Positions 8,230 to 18,109 of a DNA stretch of 64,000 nucleotides are shown here, piece after piece. A program made the translations under genes and the position numbers. Source of the DNA: Pseudoxanthomonas kaohsiungensis. Lineage in GTDB: Bacteria > Pseudomonadota > Gammaproteobacteria > Xanthomonadales > Xanthomonadaceae. A model generated the notes under the pieces. The model was given only the letters and a program-made list of their open reading frames with translations, was not told the DNA's origin and made no database searches. The stretch spans positions 434,001 to 498,000 of the forward strand of contig NZ_PDWO01000001.1 in the NCBI RefSeq assembly GCF_010211765.1, written 5' to 3'. The stretch's first letter is position 1; the number at the start of each line of letters is the position of its first letter.

Positions 8230-9638
8230 TCGCTGATCGACACGTCTTCCAGGGTGCCGCCGGCGATGTCGTAGCGCAGGATGCCGTGGGCGTCGGTCTC
8301 GGCGATCCAGACCGCACCGCCGGCGATCGCCAGCCCGGTGGGCCCGTGCAGGCGTCGCGGCAGTTCGACCGTGCTCAATTCGCCGCCACCCAGGCGCAGG
8401 GTCCGCAGCATCCCGTTGCCGCTGTCGGCGATCCACAGCAGCGGCGCATCGGCGCTCAGCGCGATTCCCAGGGGGTGCTGCAGGCGCGCGCTCGAGCGCG
8501 GACCATCGGCGTCGCCGAACTCCCAGGGCCCCTGCCCGACCAGGGTCTGCACCAGGTCGTTGCGCAACTGCAGCGAGCGCACCGCCGAGCCCAGCGCATC
8601 GCACACGTACAGCGCCTGCTGCACCGCGGCCAGGCCCGCCGGCTGGGCGAACGCGGCCATCATCGCGTTGCCGTCGCGCACGTCCAGGCGCCCGGAACCG
8701 GCGCGCAGGTGCAGCTCGGTGCGGCCGAGGTCGCAGCTCCAGATGCGGTTGTCGCCGGCGCTGGCGATGTGCACCTGGTTGCCGGCCACGGCCAGCGCGA
8801 GCGGGTGGTTGAGCGGCCCGCGCGCGGCCGGATTGACCGGACCCTCGACCGGATCGCCCGGGCGGCCGTTGCCGCACAGCGTGTCGACCTGCCCGGTGCG
8901 CAACTGGATCCGGCGCAACGCATGGTTGCCGGTGTCGGCGACGAACAGCTGCTCCCGCTCCAGGGCCAGGCCCTGCGGGCGGTGGAACGCGGCCTGGTCG
9001 CCGGGGCCGTCCATGAAGTCGGCGGTCCCCAGGCCGAACTGGCGCAGGATGCGACCGCCGTGGCTGCATTCGAGGATGCGGTGGTGGCCGCTGTCGGCGA
9101 TGTACAGCCGGTCGGCACTGGCGGCGATGCCCGCCGGGAAACGCAGGGTCAGGCGCGGCTCGGGCGCGGTCTCGGACGTGGTCAGGTCCTCCTCGAGTGG
9201 AGGGGGCAGGCCCTCCACCAGGGCGAAGAGCGCCCGCTCCATGTCCCCGCCCAGCCCGACGATGCGTTCGCGCTCGCGCCCGTCGGCATCGACCAGCAGC
9301 AGCGTCGGCCAGGCCTCGATGCCGTAGCGCTGCCAGGCGGCCCAGTCGGCGTCGAGCAGGACCGGCGATGCCACCCCCAGCCGGCGCAGCAGCTTGAGCG
9401 AGCGTTGCGGCACCCGTTCGCTGTCGAAGCGCGGCACCTGCACCACCAGCACCTGCAGGCGGCCGGGATTGCGCGCCTGCCACTGCGCCAGCTCGGCCAG
9501 GCGTTGCGCGCACCAGGCCGAGGCGGCGTTGACGAAGGCCAGCACGACCGGCCGGCCGCGCAACTCGTGGAGCGAGGCCGCCGGGGCGTTGAGCCAGGGC
9601 AGTTCGCGGGGCAGTTCCTGGAGGATGGCCGCGTTCAT
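8226..9638 (-). CDS. Thioredoxin-like/NHL-repeat protein (NHLRC2-like)
   Basis: 470 aa, no signal peptide. Residues 1 to about 150 look like a thioredoxin/TlpA-type fold (PVVLAFVNAASAWCAQRLAEL, WPTLLLVDADG) in which the usual CxxC is reduced to one cysteine. The rest is a beta-propeller of NHL repeats with recurring LYIADSGHHRI, LFVADTGNHAL and LWIADSGNGML units. This architecture matches the NHLRC2 family, whose bacterial role is not established. The start ATG at 9638 overlaps the phosphatase stop, and the stop overlaps the uvrC start, both by ATGA. It must therefore be made in fixed proportion to its neighbours. It lacks the redox pair, so reductase activity is unlikely. Confidence 0.85.
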   Translation of the reverse strand: MNAAILQELPRELPWLNAPAASLHELRGRPVVLAFVNAASAWCAQRLAELAQWQARNPGRLQVLVVQVPRFDSERVPQRSLKLLRRLGVASPVLLDADWAAWQRYGIEAWPTLLLVDADGRERERIVGLGGDMERALFALVEGLPPPLEEDLTTSETAPEPRLTLRFPAGIAASADRLYIADSGHHRILECSHGGRILRQFGLGTADFMDGPGDQAAFHRPQGLALEREQLFVADTGNHALRRIQLRTGQVDTLCGNGRPGDPVEGPVNPAARGPLNHPLALAVAGNQVHIASAGDNRIWSCDLGRTELHLRAGSGRLDVRDGNAMMAAFAQPAGLAAVQQALYVCDALGSAVRSLQLRNDLVQTLVGQGPWEFGDADGPRSSARLQHPLGIALSADAPLLWIADSGNGMLRTLRLGGGELSTVELPRRLHGPTGLAIAGGAVWIAETDAHGILRYDIAGGTLEDVSISE

Positions 9639-10138
9639 GGCCTGATTATGCCGGACGCCGGCCGCGCGGACAGGCGGTCCACGACCGCCCGTGCCGCCGT
9701 ATCGACCAGTTGCCAGACCCCTTCGAAGTGGCTGCCGTCGCCGTAGTACGGGTCGGGCACCTCGCCATGCGGCACCGTACCGGCCCAGTCCAGCAGCAGC
9801 GCGGTGCGCTCGCGTGCTCCTGGCGGCGCCAGGGCGCGCACGTCGCGCAGGTTGTCGGCATCGGCGCAGAGCAGCCAGTGGAAGTCCTCGAAGTCGCGCG
9901 CGCGCAACTGGCGCGCGCGCAGGCCGGCGATGTCCACGCCATGCCCGCGCGCGCAGGCGATCGCGCGGCGGTCCGGCGGCTCGCCGGCGTGCCAGCCGCC
10001 GGTGCCGGCCGAATCGACCATCACCCGCCCGGCCAGCGGCGACGCTTCGATGCGGGCACGCAACGCGCCTTCGGCGAGCGGGGAACGGCAGATGTTGCCC
10101 AGGCATACCACCAGCAGGCGCGTCGGCCCGGCACTCAT
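9635..10138 (-). CDS. Low-molecular-weight protein-tyrosine phosphatase
   Basis: 167 aa cytoplasmic phosphatase. The P-loop C-x5-R is CLGNICR at Cys12-Arg18 and the catalytic acid loop is VPDPYYGD near residue 133. Family members dephosphorylate protein tyrosine, often on autokinases that control exopolysaccharide chain length, although no such kinase is present here. The gene overlaps kdsB upstream and the NHL gene downstream by ATGA at each end. The link to kdsB suggests an envelope role, but this is an inference. Confidence 0.93.
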   Translation of the reverse strand: MSAGPTRLLVVCLGNICRSPLAEGALRARIEASPLAGRVMVDSAGTGGWHAGEPPDRRAIACARGHGVDIAGLRARQLRARDFEDFHWLLCADADNLRDVRALAPPGARERTALLLDWAGTVPHGEVPDPYYGDGSHFEGVWQLVDTAARAVVDRLSARPASGIIRP

Positions 10139-10914
10139 GCGGCGGCGCCGCGCAGGCGCGCCTCGGCGCGATCGAGGTCCTCGGGCGTGTCGACCCCCGG
10201 CGGGAACGGTGCCGGCGCCAGCGCGACCGCGATGCGGTGCCCGGCTTCCAGCACCCGCAACTGCTCCAGCGACTCGACCTGTTCCAGTCGGCCCGGCGGC
10301 ATCCGCGCGAACACCTGCAGGAAACCCGCACGGTACGCGTAGATCCCGATGTGGCGCAGCCAGTGGCCGCCGGCCGGCAACACGCTGCGGTCGCGGGCGA
10401 AGGCATCGCGCGGCCAGGGCAGCGGCGCCCGGCTGAAATACAGCGCATCGCCGGACGCGGCGCGGACCAGCTTGACCGTGTTCGGATCGAACAGGGTTTC
10501 CACCTCCGCCACCGGCTCGGCCAGGGTCGCCATCGGCGCGCCGCTGCCGACCAGTGCGCGCGCCACTTCGGTGATACCGCTGGCCGGGGCGAAGGGCTCG
10601 TCGCCCTGCAGGTTCACCACCACGGTATCGTCGTCCCAGCCCGCGATCGCGGCGCACTCGGCCAGGCGGTCGGTGCCGGAGGCATGGGCCGGCGACGTCA
10701 TCGCCACGCGCACGCCCGTGGTGCCGGCGACCGCCGCGGCCACGCGTTCGTCGTCGGTGGCCAGCCACACCTCGCGCGCGCCGGCCTCCAGCGCGCGCCG
10801 GGCCACGTGCAGCACCAGCGGCTCGCCGCCGAGCAGGCGCAGCGGCTTGCCGGGCAGGCGGCTGGCCGCATAGCGCGCCGGCACGGCGACGACGAAATCG
10901 ATCTGCGGGTCCAT
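10135..10914 (-). CDS. kdsB: 3-deoxy-manno-octulosonate cytidylyltransferase
   Basis: 259 aa. KdsB activates Kdo with CTP to CMP-Kdo, needed to complete the lipopolysaccharide inner core. The nucleotide-binding signature [17 protein letters not shown] is at the N-terminus, followed by the expected NLQGDEPF motif for metal and nucleotide binding. The ATG at 10914 has GGAGG six bases upstream; an in-frame ATG four codons earlier (10926) is the alternative. It heads the coupled kdsB-phosphatase-NHL-uvrC-pgsA run, and lies 264 bp downstream of lpxK. Confidence 0.95.
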   Translation of the reverse strand: MDPQIDFVVAVPARYAASRLPGKPLRLLGGEPLVLHVARRALEAGAREVWLATDDERVAAAVAGTTGVRVAMTSPAHASGTDRLAECAAIAGWDDDTVVVNLQGDEPFAPASGITEVARALVGSGAPMATLAEPVAEVETLFDPNTVKLVRAASGDALYFSRAPLPWPRDAFARDRSVLPAGGHWLRHIGIYAYRAGFLQVFARMPPGRLEQVESLEQLRVLEAGHRIAVALAPAPFPPGVDTPEDLDRAEARLRGAAA

Positions 10915-11178
10915 CGGATCCTCCATGGCGAAGCGGCATTGTAGGGGCGTGGCGGCGGGCCTCCCCCCGCCAGGGCGGCGCTGGCGCGCCGCCTTCCGGG
11001 GGCACGGGCCCACATCGGCCCCCGGGCGGCGGGTGCCACGACACATCCGCTGCAGAACCTGCCCGGCAGAATCCACCGAAGGAACGACGAGGGCCGGCAA
11101 TGCGCCGGCGACCAGGGGCTCGGTCGGGCGCCGATTCCCCTCTCGGATTCTCCCCTCTTGCCCGCAGCAGAGGGCCTG
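10915..11178. other. Intergenic region lpxK-kdsB with two hairpins
   Basis: No convincing gene. It contains an 8-bp hairpin with a TGGC loop at 10974-10993 (arms GGCGGCGC/GCGCCGCC) and an inverted repeat CCGGGGGC/GCCCCCGG at 10996-11003 and 11018-11025. Neither has a T tract, so they are not clear Rho-independent terminators. The kdsB promoter is probably here, but no convincing -35/-10 pair was seen. Confidence 0.4.
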
Positions 11179-12183
11179 TCAGCGAAGCCGGTCGAGCCGG
11201 TCCAGCAGCGCCACCCAGAAGGCCGCGGGCAGTTCCGCGTCGACCGGCACGGCGAAACAGCGCGCATCGGCGAACGGGGCGCACTTGACCGCATCCTTCT
11301 CGGTCATCAGCACTGGCAGGTCGTTGCCGAACTGCAGGTCCTCGGGGCGATACGCATGGTGGTCGGCGAACGCGTGCGGCACCACGCCCACGCCCAGCGC
11401 GCGCAGCATGTCGAAGAACCGCTGCGGGTTGCCGATGCCGGCCACCGCATGCACGCGGATGCCGATGTACGAGGCCAGTGCGCGCGGGCGCCCGCCGGCG
11501 ATCGGCAGCGCGGCGCGCGCCTGCAGGTGCATCGGCCACTCGCCGAAGCCGGTGCCGCCCTGCCCGGCCCCATGGCCCAGGTTGACCACGCGGAAATCGC
11601 AGCAGCGACCGCGCTCGACCGGCTCGCGCAGCGGTCCGGCCGGCAGCATCCGGCCGTTGCCGTAGCGGCGGCTGCCATCGATCACCTCGATCTCGATGTC
11701 GCGCGCCAGGCGGTAGTGCTGCAGGCCGTCGTCGCAGACGACGATGTCGCAGCCGGCTTCGGCCAGCGCGCGCGCGGCCGCGGCGCGGTCGCGGTCCACG
11801 CGCACGGGGACCGGCAGGCGCCGCGCGACCAGCACCGGTTCATCGCCGCCGTCCTGCGGCAGGGTCTCGGCGGTGACCCATAGCGGCGTCGCATCGTCGC
11901 GCCGGCCGTAGCCGCGGCTGGCCACGCCCGGCCGCCAGCCGGCCTCGCGCAGCTTCTGCACCACCGCGATCGTCAACGGGGTCTTGCCGGCGCCGCCGGC
12001 GGCCAGGTTGCCGATCACCACCACCGGCACCTCGGCCCTGCGCTGCCGCAGCAGGCCGCGGCGGTACAGCCGCCGCCTGAGTGCGGTCACGCCGGCGTAG
12101 AGCGGCGCCAGCAGGCGTGCCCACGCGGGCACCGCGGCGTCGCCGAACCACCAGCCTGGTGTCCGTGGAGCCCCCTTGTTCAT
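11179..12183 (-). CDS. lpxK: Tetraacyldisaccharide 4'-kinase
   Basis: 334 aa, inner-membrane-associated. LpxK phosphorylates the 4' position of the lipid A disaccharide precursor to give lipid IVA. The P-loop is the family's [13 protein letters not shown] near residue 58, preceded by a short amphipathic N-terminal segment thought to touch the membrane. Length is normal. The start ATG at 12183 sits 22 bp after the msbA stop. The msbA-lpxK order is the classic one and links lipid A completion with its export. Confidence 0.96.
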   Translation of the reverse strand: MNKGAPRTPGWWFGDAAVPAWARLLAPLYAGVTALRRRLYRRGLLRQRRAEVPVVVIGNLAAGGAGKTPLTIAVVQKLREAGWRPGVASRGYGRRDDATPLWVTAETLPQDGGDEPVLVARRLPVPVRVDRDRAAAARALAEAGCDIVVCDDGLQHYRLARDIEIEVIDGSRRYGNGRMLPAGPLREPVERGRCCDFRVVNLGHGAGQGGTGFGEWPMHLQARAALPIAGGRPRALASYIGIRVHAVAGIGNPQRFFDMLRALGVGVVPHAFADHHAYRPEDLQFGNDLPVLMTEKDAVKCAPFADARCFAVPVDAELPAAFWVALLDRLDRLR

Positions 12184-12205
12184 GCCGTCCGCCTCGCCCC
12201 CGGCC

Positions 12206-13954
12206 TCATCCGGCGCCGCGCTCGCGGAACTGCGCGCCATGCAGGTGGGCATACAGTCCCCCCGCGGCCAGCAACTGCGCGTGGTTGCCGCGCTCGACCA
12301 GCCGCCCGTGGTCCAGCACCAGCACCTGGTCGGCATGCTCGATGGTGGAAAGACGGTGGGCGATGACCAGCGTCGTGCGTTCGGGCATCAGCCGGTGCAG
12401 CGCATCCTGGACCAGGCGCTCGGACTCGTTGTCCAGGGCGGCGGTCGCCTCGTCAAGGATCAGGATCGGCGCGTCGCGCAGGATCGCCCGGGCGATCGCC
12501 AGGCGCTGGCGCTGGCCGCCGGACAACAGCGCGCCGTTCTCGCCGATGTGGGTGTCGAGGCCGTGCGGCAACCGCTCGATGAATTCCCAGGCGTTGGCGG
12601 CCTCGGCCGCCGCGCGGATCGCTTCGCGGCTGGCTTCGGCGCCATAGGCGATGTTGGCCGCCACGGTGTCATCGAACAGCATCACCTTCTGCCCGACCAG
12701 GGCGATCTGCCGGCGCAGGTCGGCCATGCGGTAGTCGTGCAGCTCCACCCCGTCGAGGGTGATATGGCCGCTGCTGGGCTCGTAGAAGCGCGGCACCAGC
12801 CGCACCAGGCTGGTCTTGCCGCTGCCGGAGCGGCCGACGATCGCGGTGACCGTGCCGGGCTTGGCGGTGAAGCTGATGTCGTCCAGGGCGAAACCGGGCT
12901 GGTCGCGGTAGCGCAGGCTCACGCGGTCAAACACCAGCTCGCCACGCGCTCGGCCAAGGGTGCGCGTGCCGGCGTCGGCCTCCTCCTCGGCGTCGAGGAT
13001 CGCGAACAGGCGCTCGGACGCGGCCACCCCGCGGGAAATGGCGGTCTGCACGCTGGTGATCCGCCGCAGCGACGGGATGATCGCCATCATCGCCGTCATC
13101 AGCATCACGAAATCGCCGGCGTCCAGCCGCCCCTCCTGGGCCTCGTGCGCGGCGACCCAGACAATCGCCGCCAGCGCCAGCGCCGCCAGCAGCTGGGTCA
13201 TCGCCGAGGCGCCGGCGCGGGTGCTCTCGACCTTCATGTTCAGGCCGAGGATGCGGTTGGCGAGGGCGGCATAGCGGGAGATCTCCAGCGCCTGCGCGCC
13301 ATGGATCTTGACGTCCTGCTGCGCCGACAGGGACTGCTCGGCGCTGGCCGCCATCCGGCCCATGCCATCCTGGATGCCGCCGCTGATCCGGCGGTAGCGT
13401 TTGCCCACGTACCACACGATCACGCCGATCAGCGGCGTCACCAGCAGCATGGCGATGGTCACCTTGACGCTGGCCCAGAGCATCAACCCCAGCAGGTAGG
13501 CGATGGTCAGGCTGTCGGTGACCAGGGTCTTGAGCGCGTCCGAGCTGGCCTGGGTGACCTGTTCGGTGTCGAAATTGAGCCGGCTCACCATCACCGGCGT
13601 GGACTCGGCGTCGAACTGGGTCGACGGCAGGCGCAGGTACTTGGCCAGGACCTGCTCGCGCAGGTCGCGCACCACGCTGCGGCCGGTCCGGGCCATGCCG
13701 TAGTCGGTGACGAACGTGGCCAGGCTGCGCAGCACGAACAGGCCGACGATGGCCAGCGGCAGCAACACCGCGTCGCGGGCCGAGGGTTCGACGAAATTGT
13801 TGGTGAGCGGCTTCATCAGGCGCACGAAGCTGCCGCCGGCGATCGCCTCGATGACCATCCCGACCAGCGCCGCGGCCAGGAACGGCCAGTAGCGGCCCGT
13901 GTAACCCAGCAGGCGCCGGTAGATCGGCCAGACCGGGGGATGCCGGTCGCTCAA
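12206..13954 (-). CDS. msbA: Lipid A export ABC transporter MsbA
   Basis: 582 aa half-transporter that works as a homodimer to flip lipid A-core across the inner membrane. Residues 1-320 form the six-helix exporter domain; the ATPase follows with Walker [11 protein letters not shown], signature [16 protein letters not shown] and Walker [13 protein letters not shown], then the H-loop histidine in VIAHRLST. The start appears to be TTG at 13954, sharing TTGA with the exbD stop; no ATG exists in the first 30 codons. A TTG start fits modest translation coupled to exbD. Confidence 0.95.
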   Translation of the reverse strand: MSDRHPPVWPIYRRLLGYTGRYWPFLAAALVGMVIEAIAGGSFVRLMKPLTNNFVEPSARDAVLLPLAIVGLFVLRSLATFVTDYGMARTGRSVVRDLREQVLAKYLRLPSTQFDAESTPVMVSRLNFDTEQVTQASSDALKTLVTDSLTIAYLLGLMLWASVKVTIAMLLVTPLIGVIVWYVGKRYRRISGGIQDGMGRMAASAEQSLSAQQDVKIHGAQALEISRYAALANRILGLNMKVESTRAGASAMTQLLAALALAAIVWVAAHEAQEGRLDAGDFVMLMTAMMAIIPSLRRITSVQTAISRGVAASERLFAILDAEEEADAGTRTLGRARGELVFDRVSLRYRDQPGFALDDISFTAKPGTVTAIVGRSGSGKTSLVRLVPRFYEPSSGHITLDGVELHDYRMADLRRQIALVGQKVMLFDDTVAANIAYGAEASREAIRAAAEAANAWEFIERLPHGLDTHIGENGALLSGGQRQRLAIARAILRDAPILILDEATAALDNESERLVQDALHRLMPERTTLVIAHRLSTIEHADQVLVLDHGRLVERGNHAQLLAAGGLYAHLHGAQFRERGAG

Positions 13955-14394
13955 GGCTGCGGCTCCGGCGACGCCGCGGATGTCGTCTCCGGAGCGGTGG
14001 CGATGGCGATCCGGCGGAAGCCCAGCTGCGCCAGCGCGTCCTGCGCGGTGACCACGGCCTGGTAGGGCGTGCGCGCGTCGGCGCGCAGCATCACCGGCAG
14101 TTCGCGGTCCTCGCCGGCCGACTCCACGATCGCCTGCTTCACCGCCTCGATCCCGGTCTGCAGCACTTCGCGCTCGCCGACGAAGTAGCGCCCGTCGGCG
14201 TTGACGATGATGTTGAGCGTGCGCGCCGGCGGCGGTGCCTGGGGACTGGCCACCGGCAACTGCAGCTGCAGGGTCGAGCGCACGTCGAAGGTGGTCGTGA
14301 TCACGAAGAAGATGATCAGCACCAGGATGACGTCGATCAGCGGGACCAGGTCGATCCCGGGCTCGTCGTAGGCGCGCTGGTCGCGGATGCGCAT
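13951..14394 (-). CDS. exbD: Biopolymer transport protein ExbD/TolR family
   Basis: 147 aa. One N-terminal membrane helix carries the essential aspartate (DLVPLIDVILVLIIFF, Asp near residue 21 in the helix), followed by a periplasmic domain ending in an Ala/Pro-rich tail. With ExbB it forms a proton channel that powers an energy-transducing partner such as TonB. No tonB gene is adjacent. In xanthomonads this exbB-exbD pair precedes msbA, and a role in the envelope rather than iron uptake is possible. The ATG at 14394 follows exbB by 7 bp. Confidence 0.93.
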   Translation of the reverse strand: MRIRDQRAYDEPGIDLVPLIDVILVLIIFFVITTTFDVRSTLQLQLPVASPQAPPPARTLNIIVNADGRYFVGEREVLQTGIEAVKQAIVESAGEDRELPVMLRADARTPYQAVVTAQDALAQLGFRRIAIATAPETTSAASPEPQP

Positions 14395-14401
14395 GGCAGG
14401 C

Positions 14402-15115
14402 TCAGCCGCGGGCCGGTGCGGGCGGCGCCGGGCGCGCGCCGGCCACGCGGGCCGCCGCCTGCGCGGCCGCGGCCGGCGACACCTGCGGCGCCGGGCGGGC
14501 GGTGTCCAGGGCATCGAGCAGTGCCGTGGCCTCCTGCTCCATCTCGATCACGTAGCCGGCGATGCGGCTGCGGAAAAAGCGGTGGAAGATCAGCGCCGGC
14601 ACCGCGATGATCATGCCGGTCGCCGTGCACACCAGCGCCTTGCCGATGCCGCCGGCCAGCTGGTTCACGTCGCCCAGGCCATGGTCGAGGATGCCCAGGA
14701 ACATCTGGATCATGCCCACCACGGTGCCCAGCAGTCCCAGCAGCGGACCGGCCGAGGCGATGGTGCCGAGCGCGCTGAGGAACTTTTCCATCCTGAAGAC
14801 CAGGTGCCGGCCGGTGTCCTCGAGCCGCTCGCGGACCACCTCGCGTGGCTTGTGGCGCACGTCCAGGGCCGCGGCCAGCAACGCGCCCAGCGGCGAGTTG
14901 CGGCGCAGCGACTCGATGTGGGCCGGGTCGAGCTGGCCGCGCGCGGCCCAGTTGCGGACTTCCTCGCCCAGCTTCGGCGGCATGACCTCGGCGCGACGCA
15001 GGCTCCAGAGCCGTTCCAGGATGATCGCCAGGGCCGCCACGCCCAGCAGCAGCAACGGCAGCATCGGCCATCCACCGGCCTTGACCAGCTCCCACACCTG
15101 AACCACCTCCGGCAC
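14402..15115 (-). CDS. exbB: MotA/TolQ/ExbB proton channel family protein
   Basis: 237 aa with three membrane helices: about residues 15-35, 110-145 (GPLLGLLGTVVGMIQMF, the proton-channel signature) and 155-180 (GIGKALVCTATGMIIAVPALIF). The C-terminal 35 residues are Ala/Pro-rich. The frame begins with GTG at 15115; other GTG codons a few residues in could also serve, so the N-terminus is uncertain by about seven residues. It starts the exbB-exbD-msbA-lpxK operon. Confidence 0.92.
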   Translation of the reverse strand: MPEVVQVWELVKAGGWPMLPLLLLGVAALAIILERLWSLRRAEVMPPKLGEEVRNWAARGQLDPAHIESLRRNSPLGALLAAALDVRHKPREVVRERLEDTGRHLVFRMEKFLSALGTIASAGPLLGLLGTVVGMIQMFLGILDHGLGDVNQLAGGIGKALVCTATGMIIAVPALIFHRFFRSRIAGYVIEMEQEATALLDALDTARPAPQVSPAAAAQAAARVAGARPAPPAPARG

Positions 15116-15394
15116 CGGGCCCTATCGACGAGGCGTAAGGATGACGGCAAAGACGGCCCCGGCGCCAGCCCGGCGCGCCGGGGCTGAGGACCGGCGCACG
15201 TTAACCGTGGACGGCGCATGCGCCGCCGCGGCAGGGGCGCGTCGGGCATCCGCGACCGGGCGCGGCGCCACATGGGACGTCCGCCGGCAGTCGCCTGGCC
15301 CGATCCGGCGCGGCTTCCGGGGTTCGCCGACACGGGAGCTGGCGACGGCGCGCAGGCGAAGGCCGGGCAGGCACGGCCGGTTGTGCATCGGCGG
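15116..15394. other. Intergenic region comEC-exbB with a GC-rich hairpin
   Basis: A 10-bp perfect stem GCCCCGGCGC/GCGCCGGGGC lies at 15156-15184. On the minus strand it is followed by GTCTTTGCCG, a poor T tract, so it may act as a weak terminator for comEC. An 88-codon frame here has no recognisable domain and a biased composition, and is not called. Confidence 0.35.
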
Positions 15395-17764
15395 CTAGGG
15401 CGGCGGGTCGTCGGGATACCAGAGGCGGCGACGCCAGGCGCGGCGCTCCCGCAGCGACAGGCCATCGGCGTCGAGCCAGACCCGTATCGCACCGGATCGC
15501 GGTGTCGCCAGCACCTCGGCGCCGTGGTGGCGCCAGCGCCGGACCACCGCTTCGCGCGGGTGCCCGAAGCGGTTGCCGCGGCCGGCCGAGACCAGAGCAA
15601 GGCGTGCCCCGGTGGCGGCGACGAAGGCGCCGGAAGACGATTCGTCGCTGCCATGGTGCGGGACCACCACCACCTCGGCGCGCAGGCGCCGCGGGTCGCG
15701 CAGCAGGCGCCGCTCCACCACCTCGCCGATGTCGCCGGTGAGCAGCATTGCGCCGTGGGCCGATTCGATCCGCAACACGCAGCTGGACTCGTTGCGCAGG
15801 TACGGGAAATGCGCGGTGGGGTGCAGGAAGGCGAAGCGCACCCCATCCCATTCCCAGCCTTCTCCTGCCCTGCAGGGACGATCCACCTGCACCGGGCCCC
15901 CTTCAGGCCCCGACGACGACCCTGTCGGCAGCGTCCGCTGGATCGCGGGCCAGCCGCCGGCATGGTCGAGGTCGCCGTGGCTGAGCACCGCCCGGTCCAC
16001 GCGGGTGATGCCGAGCGCGCGCAGGGCCGGCACCACCGCCCGCTCACCGGCATCCCAGCCATCGTGCACGGCCGGCCCGGCGTCGTAGAGCAGCACGTGG
16101 CGCGAGGTCCGCGCCACCAGCGCGAGCCCCTGCCCCACGTCCAGCACGTGCAACTCGACCCCACCCGGGGCGGGCAGCTCCCGCGGCGGCCACAGCAGCG
16201 GCAACCAGAGCAGCAGCGCCAGGCCCTTGCCCGGAACCCCGCGCGGCAACATCAGCCAGAATGCCGCGAGCAACGCCACCGGCAGCGCCCACGCTTCGGC
16301 CTCCGGCAGCCACCACAGGGCGAAGGGGCTGGCCGCCATGCGTTCGAACAACTGCCAGCTCGGCGCGAAGCACGCGCCGGCCGCACGCCAGGCCCATGCT
16401 CCCGCGCCGTCATGGACGGCTTCCAGCGCCGTGCCCAGCAGCGACAGCGGCACCACCACCAGGCTCCACCACGGCACCGCAAGCAGGTTGGCCAGCGGTC
16501 CGGCCAGCGACGCCTGCAGGAACAGCACCGCCCCCAGCGGCAACAGGCCGAGGGTGGCCACGCCCTGCGCCGAGAGGAAATCGCGCAGCCAACGGCGGCC
16601 GCCTTCGGTGGGCAGGCACCAGACCAGCCAGGCCACCCCGGCGAAGCTGAGCCAGAAGCCCGCCTGCAGCACGGCCAGCGGATCGAACAGCAGGATTGCC
16701 AGCAGCGCCAGGGCGAGCGCCTGCCAGGCGCCCAGCGGCCGGCGCGCCAGGCGCGCGCCGGCCACCACCGCGATCATCAGCGCGGTACGCACGGTCGGCA
16801 GGGCGAAGCCGGCGACCGCCGCGTAGCCGGCGGCACCGGCCATCGCGGCCAGCGCAGCGGCATGCGGGCGCGGCAGGAACAGGCCCAGCCGCGGCCACAG
16901 CCACCACCCGGCCATCGCCAGCCAGGCGCAGAACCCGGCGACCAGGCCGACATGGAAACCGGAGATCGCGACCAGGTGGGTGAGCCCCACCGCGCGCAGC
17001 GTTTCCCAGTCACCGTCATCCAGGCCGCGGGTATCGCCCAGCGCGAGCGCGCGCACGAATGGCGACGAGGCCGCTGGCACCTGCGCGTCGATCCGGGAGG
17101 CGATCCGCGCACGCCAGGCATCCAGCCCCGTTGCCGGCGCCAGTTCGCGCGCCAGTTGCGGGTTGCGCACGTAGCCGGTGCCGGCGATGCGCTGGGCCAG
17201 GGCGTGGCGACCGGCGTCGGCGCCCCCGGGATTGGCCAGTCCGTGCGGCGCGCGGAGCTTGAGCGGGAAGCTCCAGCGCGCGCCCGGCTCCAGGCCCAGC
17301 CGCGGCCCAGGACCGGTCGCGCCGAAGTCGTCGTACCAGGCCAGTCGCACCCGCCGTCCCGCGACCGGGGCGGGTGCGTCCCCATCGATCCGGAACTCGA
17401 AGCGGGTCCGCCGGGCCTCGTGCGATGGCAGGCCCAGCACCTGGCCGGTCACTTTCAACTCGCGTCCCTCCCAGGCGGGCGGCAGCCAGCTGCCCAGTGC
17501 CCAGCCGGCGTGCAGCACCACCCAGCCGGCACCTGCCAATCCCGCGGCCAACGCGCGTCCGCGCCAGCGCGCCGCCCAGCCGGCCAGGCCGGCGAGCAGC
17601 AGGAGCCCACCCGCTGCCGCAGGTACCAGCCAGGGGAGGAACAGGCAGGTCACCGTTCCGGCGAGCAGGCCGCACACGCAGGCCGGGCCCAGGGCAGGCG
17701 GCACCGTGGCGGCCGCGGTAGCGCGATCGCTCGACCTATGGTCGAGCGAGCCAGCGGCGCTCAC
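15395..17764 (-). CDS. comEC: DNA internalization-related competence protein ComEC/Rec2
   Basis: 789 aa inner-membrane channel for single-stranded DNA during natural transformation. Domain order is normal: N-terminal hydrophobic segments and a DUF4131-type soluble region (residues about 1-180), the ComEC membrane domain with LVAISGFHVGLVAGF (near 240), further helices, and a C-terminal metallo-beta-lactamase-like domain with VLSHGDLDHAGGW (near 590) and PHHGSDESS. The GTG at 17764 has CGGAGGG six bases upstream and gives the usual family length; the long upstream frame is low-complexity. A 10-bp palindrome falls within codons 6-13. It faces the selenoprotein-W-like gene divergently. Confidence 0.9.
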   Translation of the reverse strand: MSAAGSLDHRSSDRATAAATVPPALGPACVCGLLAGTVTCLFLPWLVPAAAGGLLLLAGLAGWAARWRGRALAAGLAGAGWVVLHAGWALGSWLPPAWEGRELKVTGQVLGLPSHEARRTRFEFRIDGDAPAPVAGRRVRLAWYDDFGATGPGPRLGLEPGARWSFPLKLRAPHGLANPGGADAGRHALAQRIAGTGYVRNPQLARELAPATGLDAWRARIASRIDAQVPAASSPFVRALALGDTRGLDDGDWETLRAVGLTHLVAISGFHVGLVAGFCAWLAMAGWWLWPRLGLFLPRPHAAALAAMAGAAGYAAVAGFALPTVRTALMIAVVAGARLARRPLGAWQALALALLAILLFDPLAVLQAGFWLSFAGVAWLVWCLPTEGGRRWLRDFLSAQGVATLGLLPLGAVLFLQASLAGPLANLLAVPWWSLVVVPLSLLGTALEAVHDGAGAWAWRAAGACFAPSWQLFERMAASPFALWWLPEAEAWALPVALLAAFWLMLPRGVPGKGLALLLWLPLLWPPRELPAPGGVELHVLDVGQGLALVARTSRHVLLYDAGPAVHDGWDAGERAVVPALRALGITRVDRAVLSHGDLDHAGGWPAIQRTLPTGSSSGPEGGPVQVDRPCRAGEGWEWDGVRFAFLHPTAHFPYLRNESSCVLRIESAHGAMLLTGDIGEVVERRLLRDPRRLRAEVVVVPHHGSDESSSGAFVAATGARLALVSAGRGNRFGHPREAVVRRWRHHGAEVLATPRSGAIRVWLDADGLSLRERRAWRRRLWYPDDPPP
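17727..17749. repeat. Perfect 10-bp palindrome at the 5' end of comEC
   Basis: TCGCTCGACC and its exact complement are separated by TAT. It lies within the first codons of comEC, 15 nt after the proposed GTG start, where an mRNA hairpin could hinder early elongation or initiation. It may instead mark a protein-binding site. Confidence 0.5.
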
Positions 17765-18109
17765 GACCACCCTCCGGCCTCCCGCGCGCCTCCCGCCTGC
17801 GGCCGCCTGGTGCGTGCCCGCGGCGCACGGACCGGCAGGCGCCGGCCGCAGCCATCGCCCAACCACGGCCACACGCCCGCACTCCTGCCCTCGCCCGGAT
17901 CGTTCATCGCCGCTTCGTCCCTGAAGCCGTCGTGTTCCATCGTGCCGCCGCCGGCCCGGCGCCGGCGATCGGACAAGCCTGTGCCGATGGCTCGGACTTC
18001 TCCGCGGGCTTCCCACTGGACGCGCTGGCGGGCCCGCGGCGACCATCGGGCGCGGCGGCCGTGGGTCGCAGGCGCCGGCGGCCGCCGACGCCCCCGAGGA
18101 CCCGACCTG
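17765..18109. other. Divergent intergenic region, comEC and SelW-like gene
   Basis: 345 bp, GC-rich. No gene is supported; short frames on both strands are Arg/Pro/Gly-rich shadows. It should contain the comEC promoter and that of the small plus-strand gene, but no clear promoter elements are visible. Confidence 0.3.

Noticed and set aside
10996-11025. Inverted repeat in the lpxK-kdsB gap as another variable-arm element
   Set aside because: Arms are only 8 bp with a 14-nt loop, and neither the A nor the B core is present.
15122-15388. 88-codon minus-strand frame between comEC and exbB
   Set aside because: Arg/Ala/Pro-rich, contains a strong hairpin, no family resemblance.
17761-17976. 71-codon minus-strand frame upstream of comEC
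   Set aside because: No domain, poor composition, and it overlaps the comEC ribosome site.
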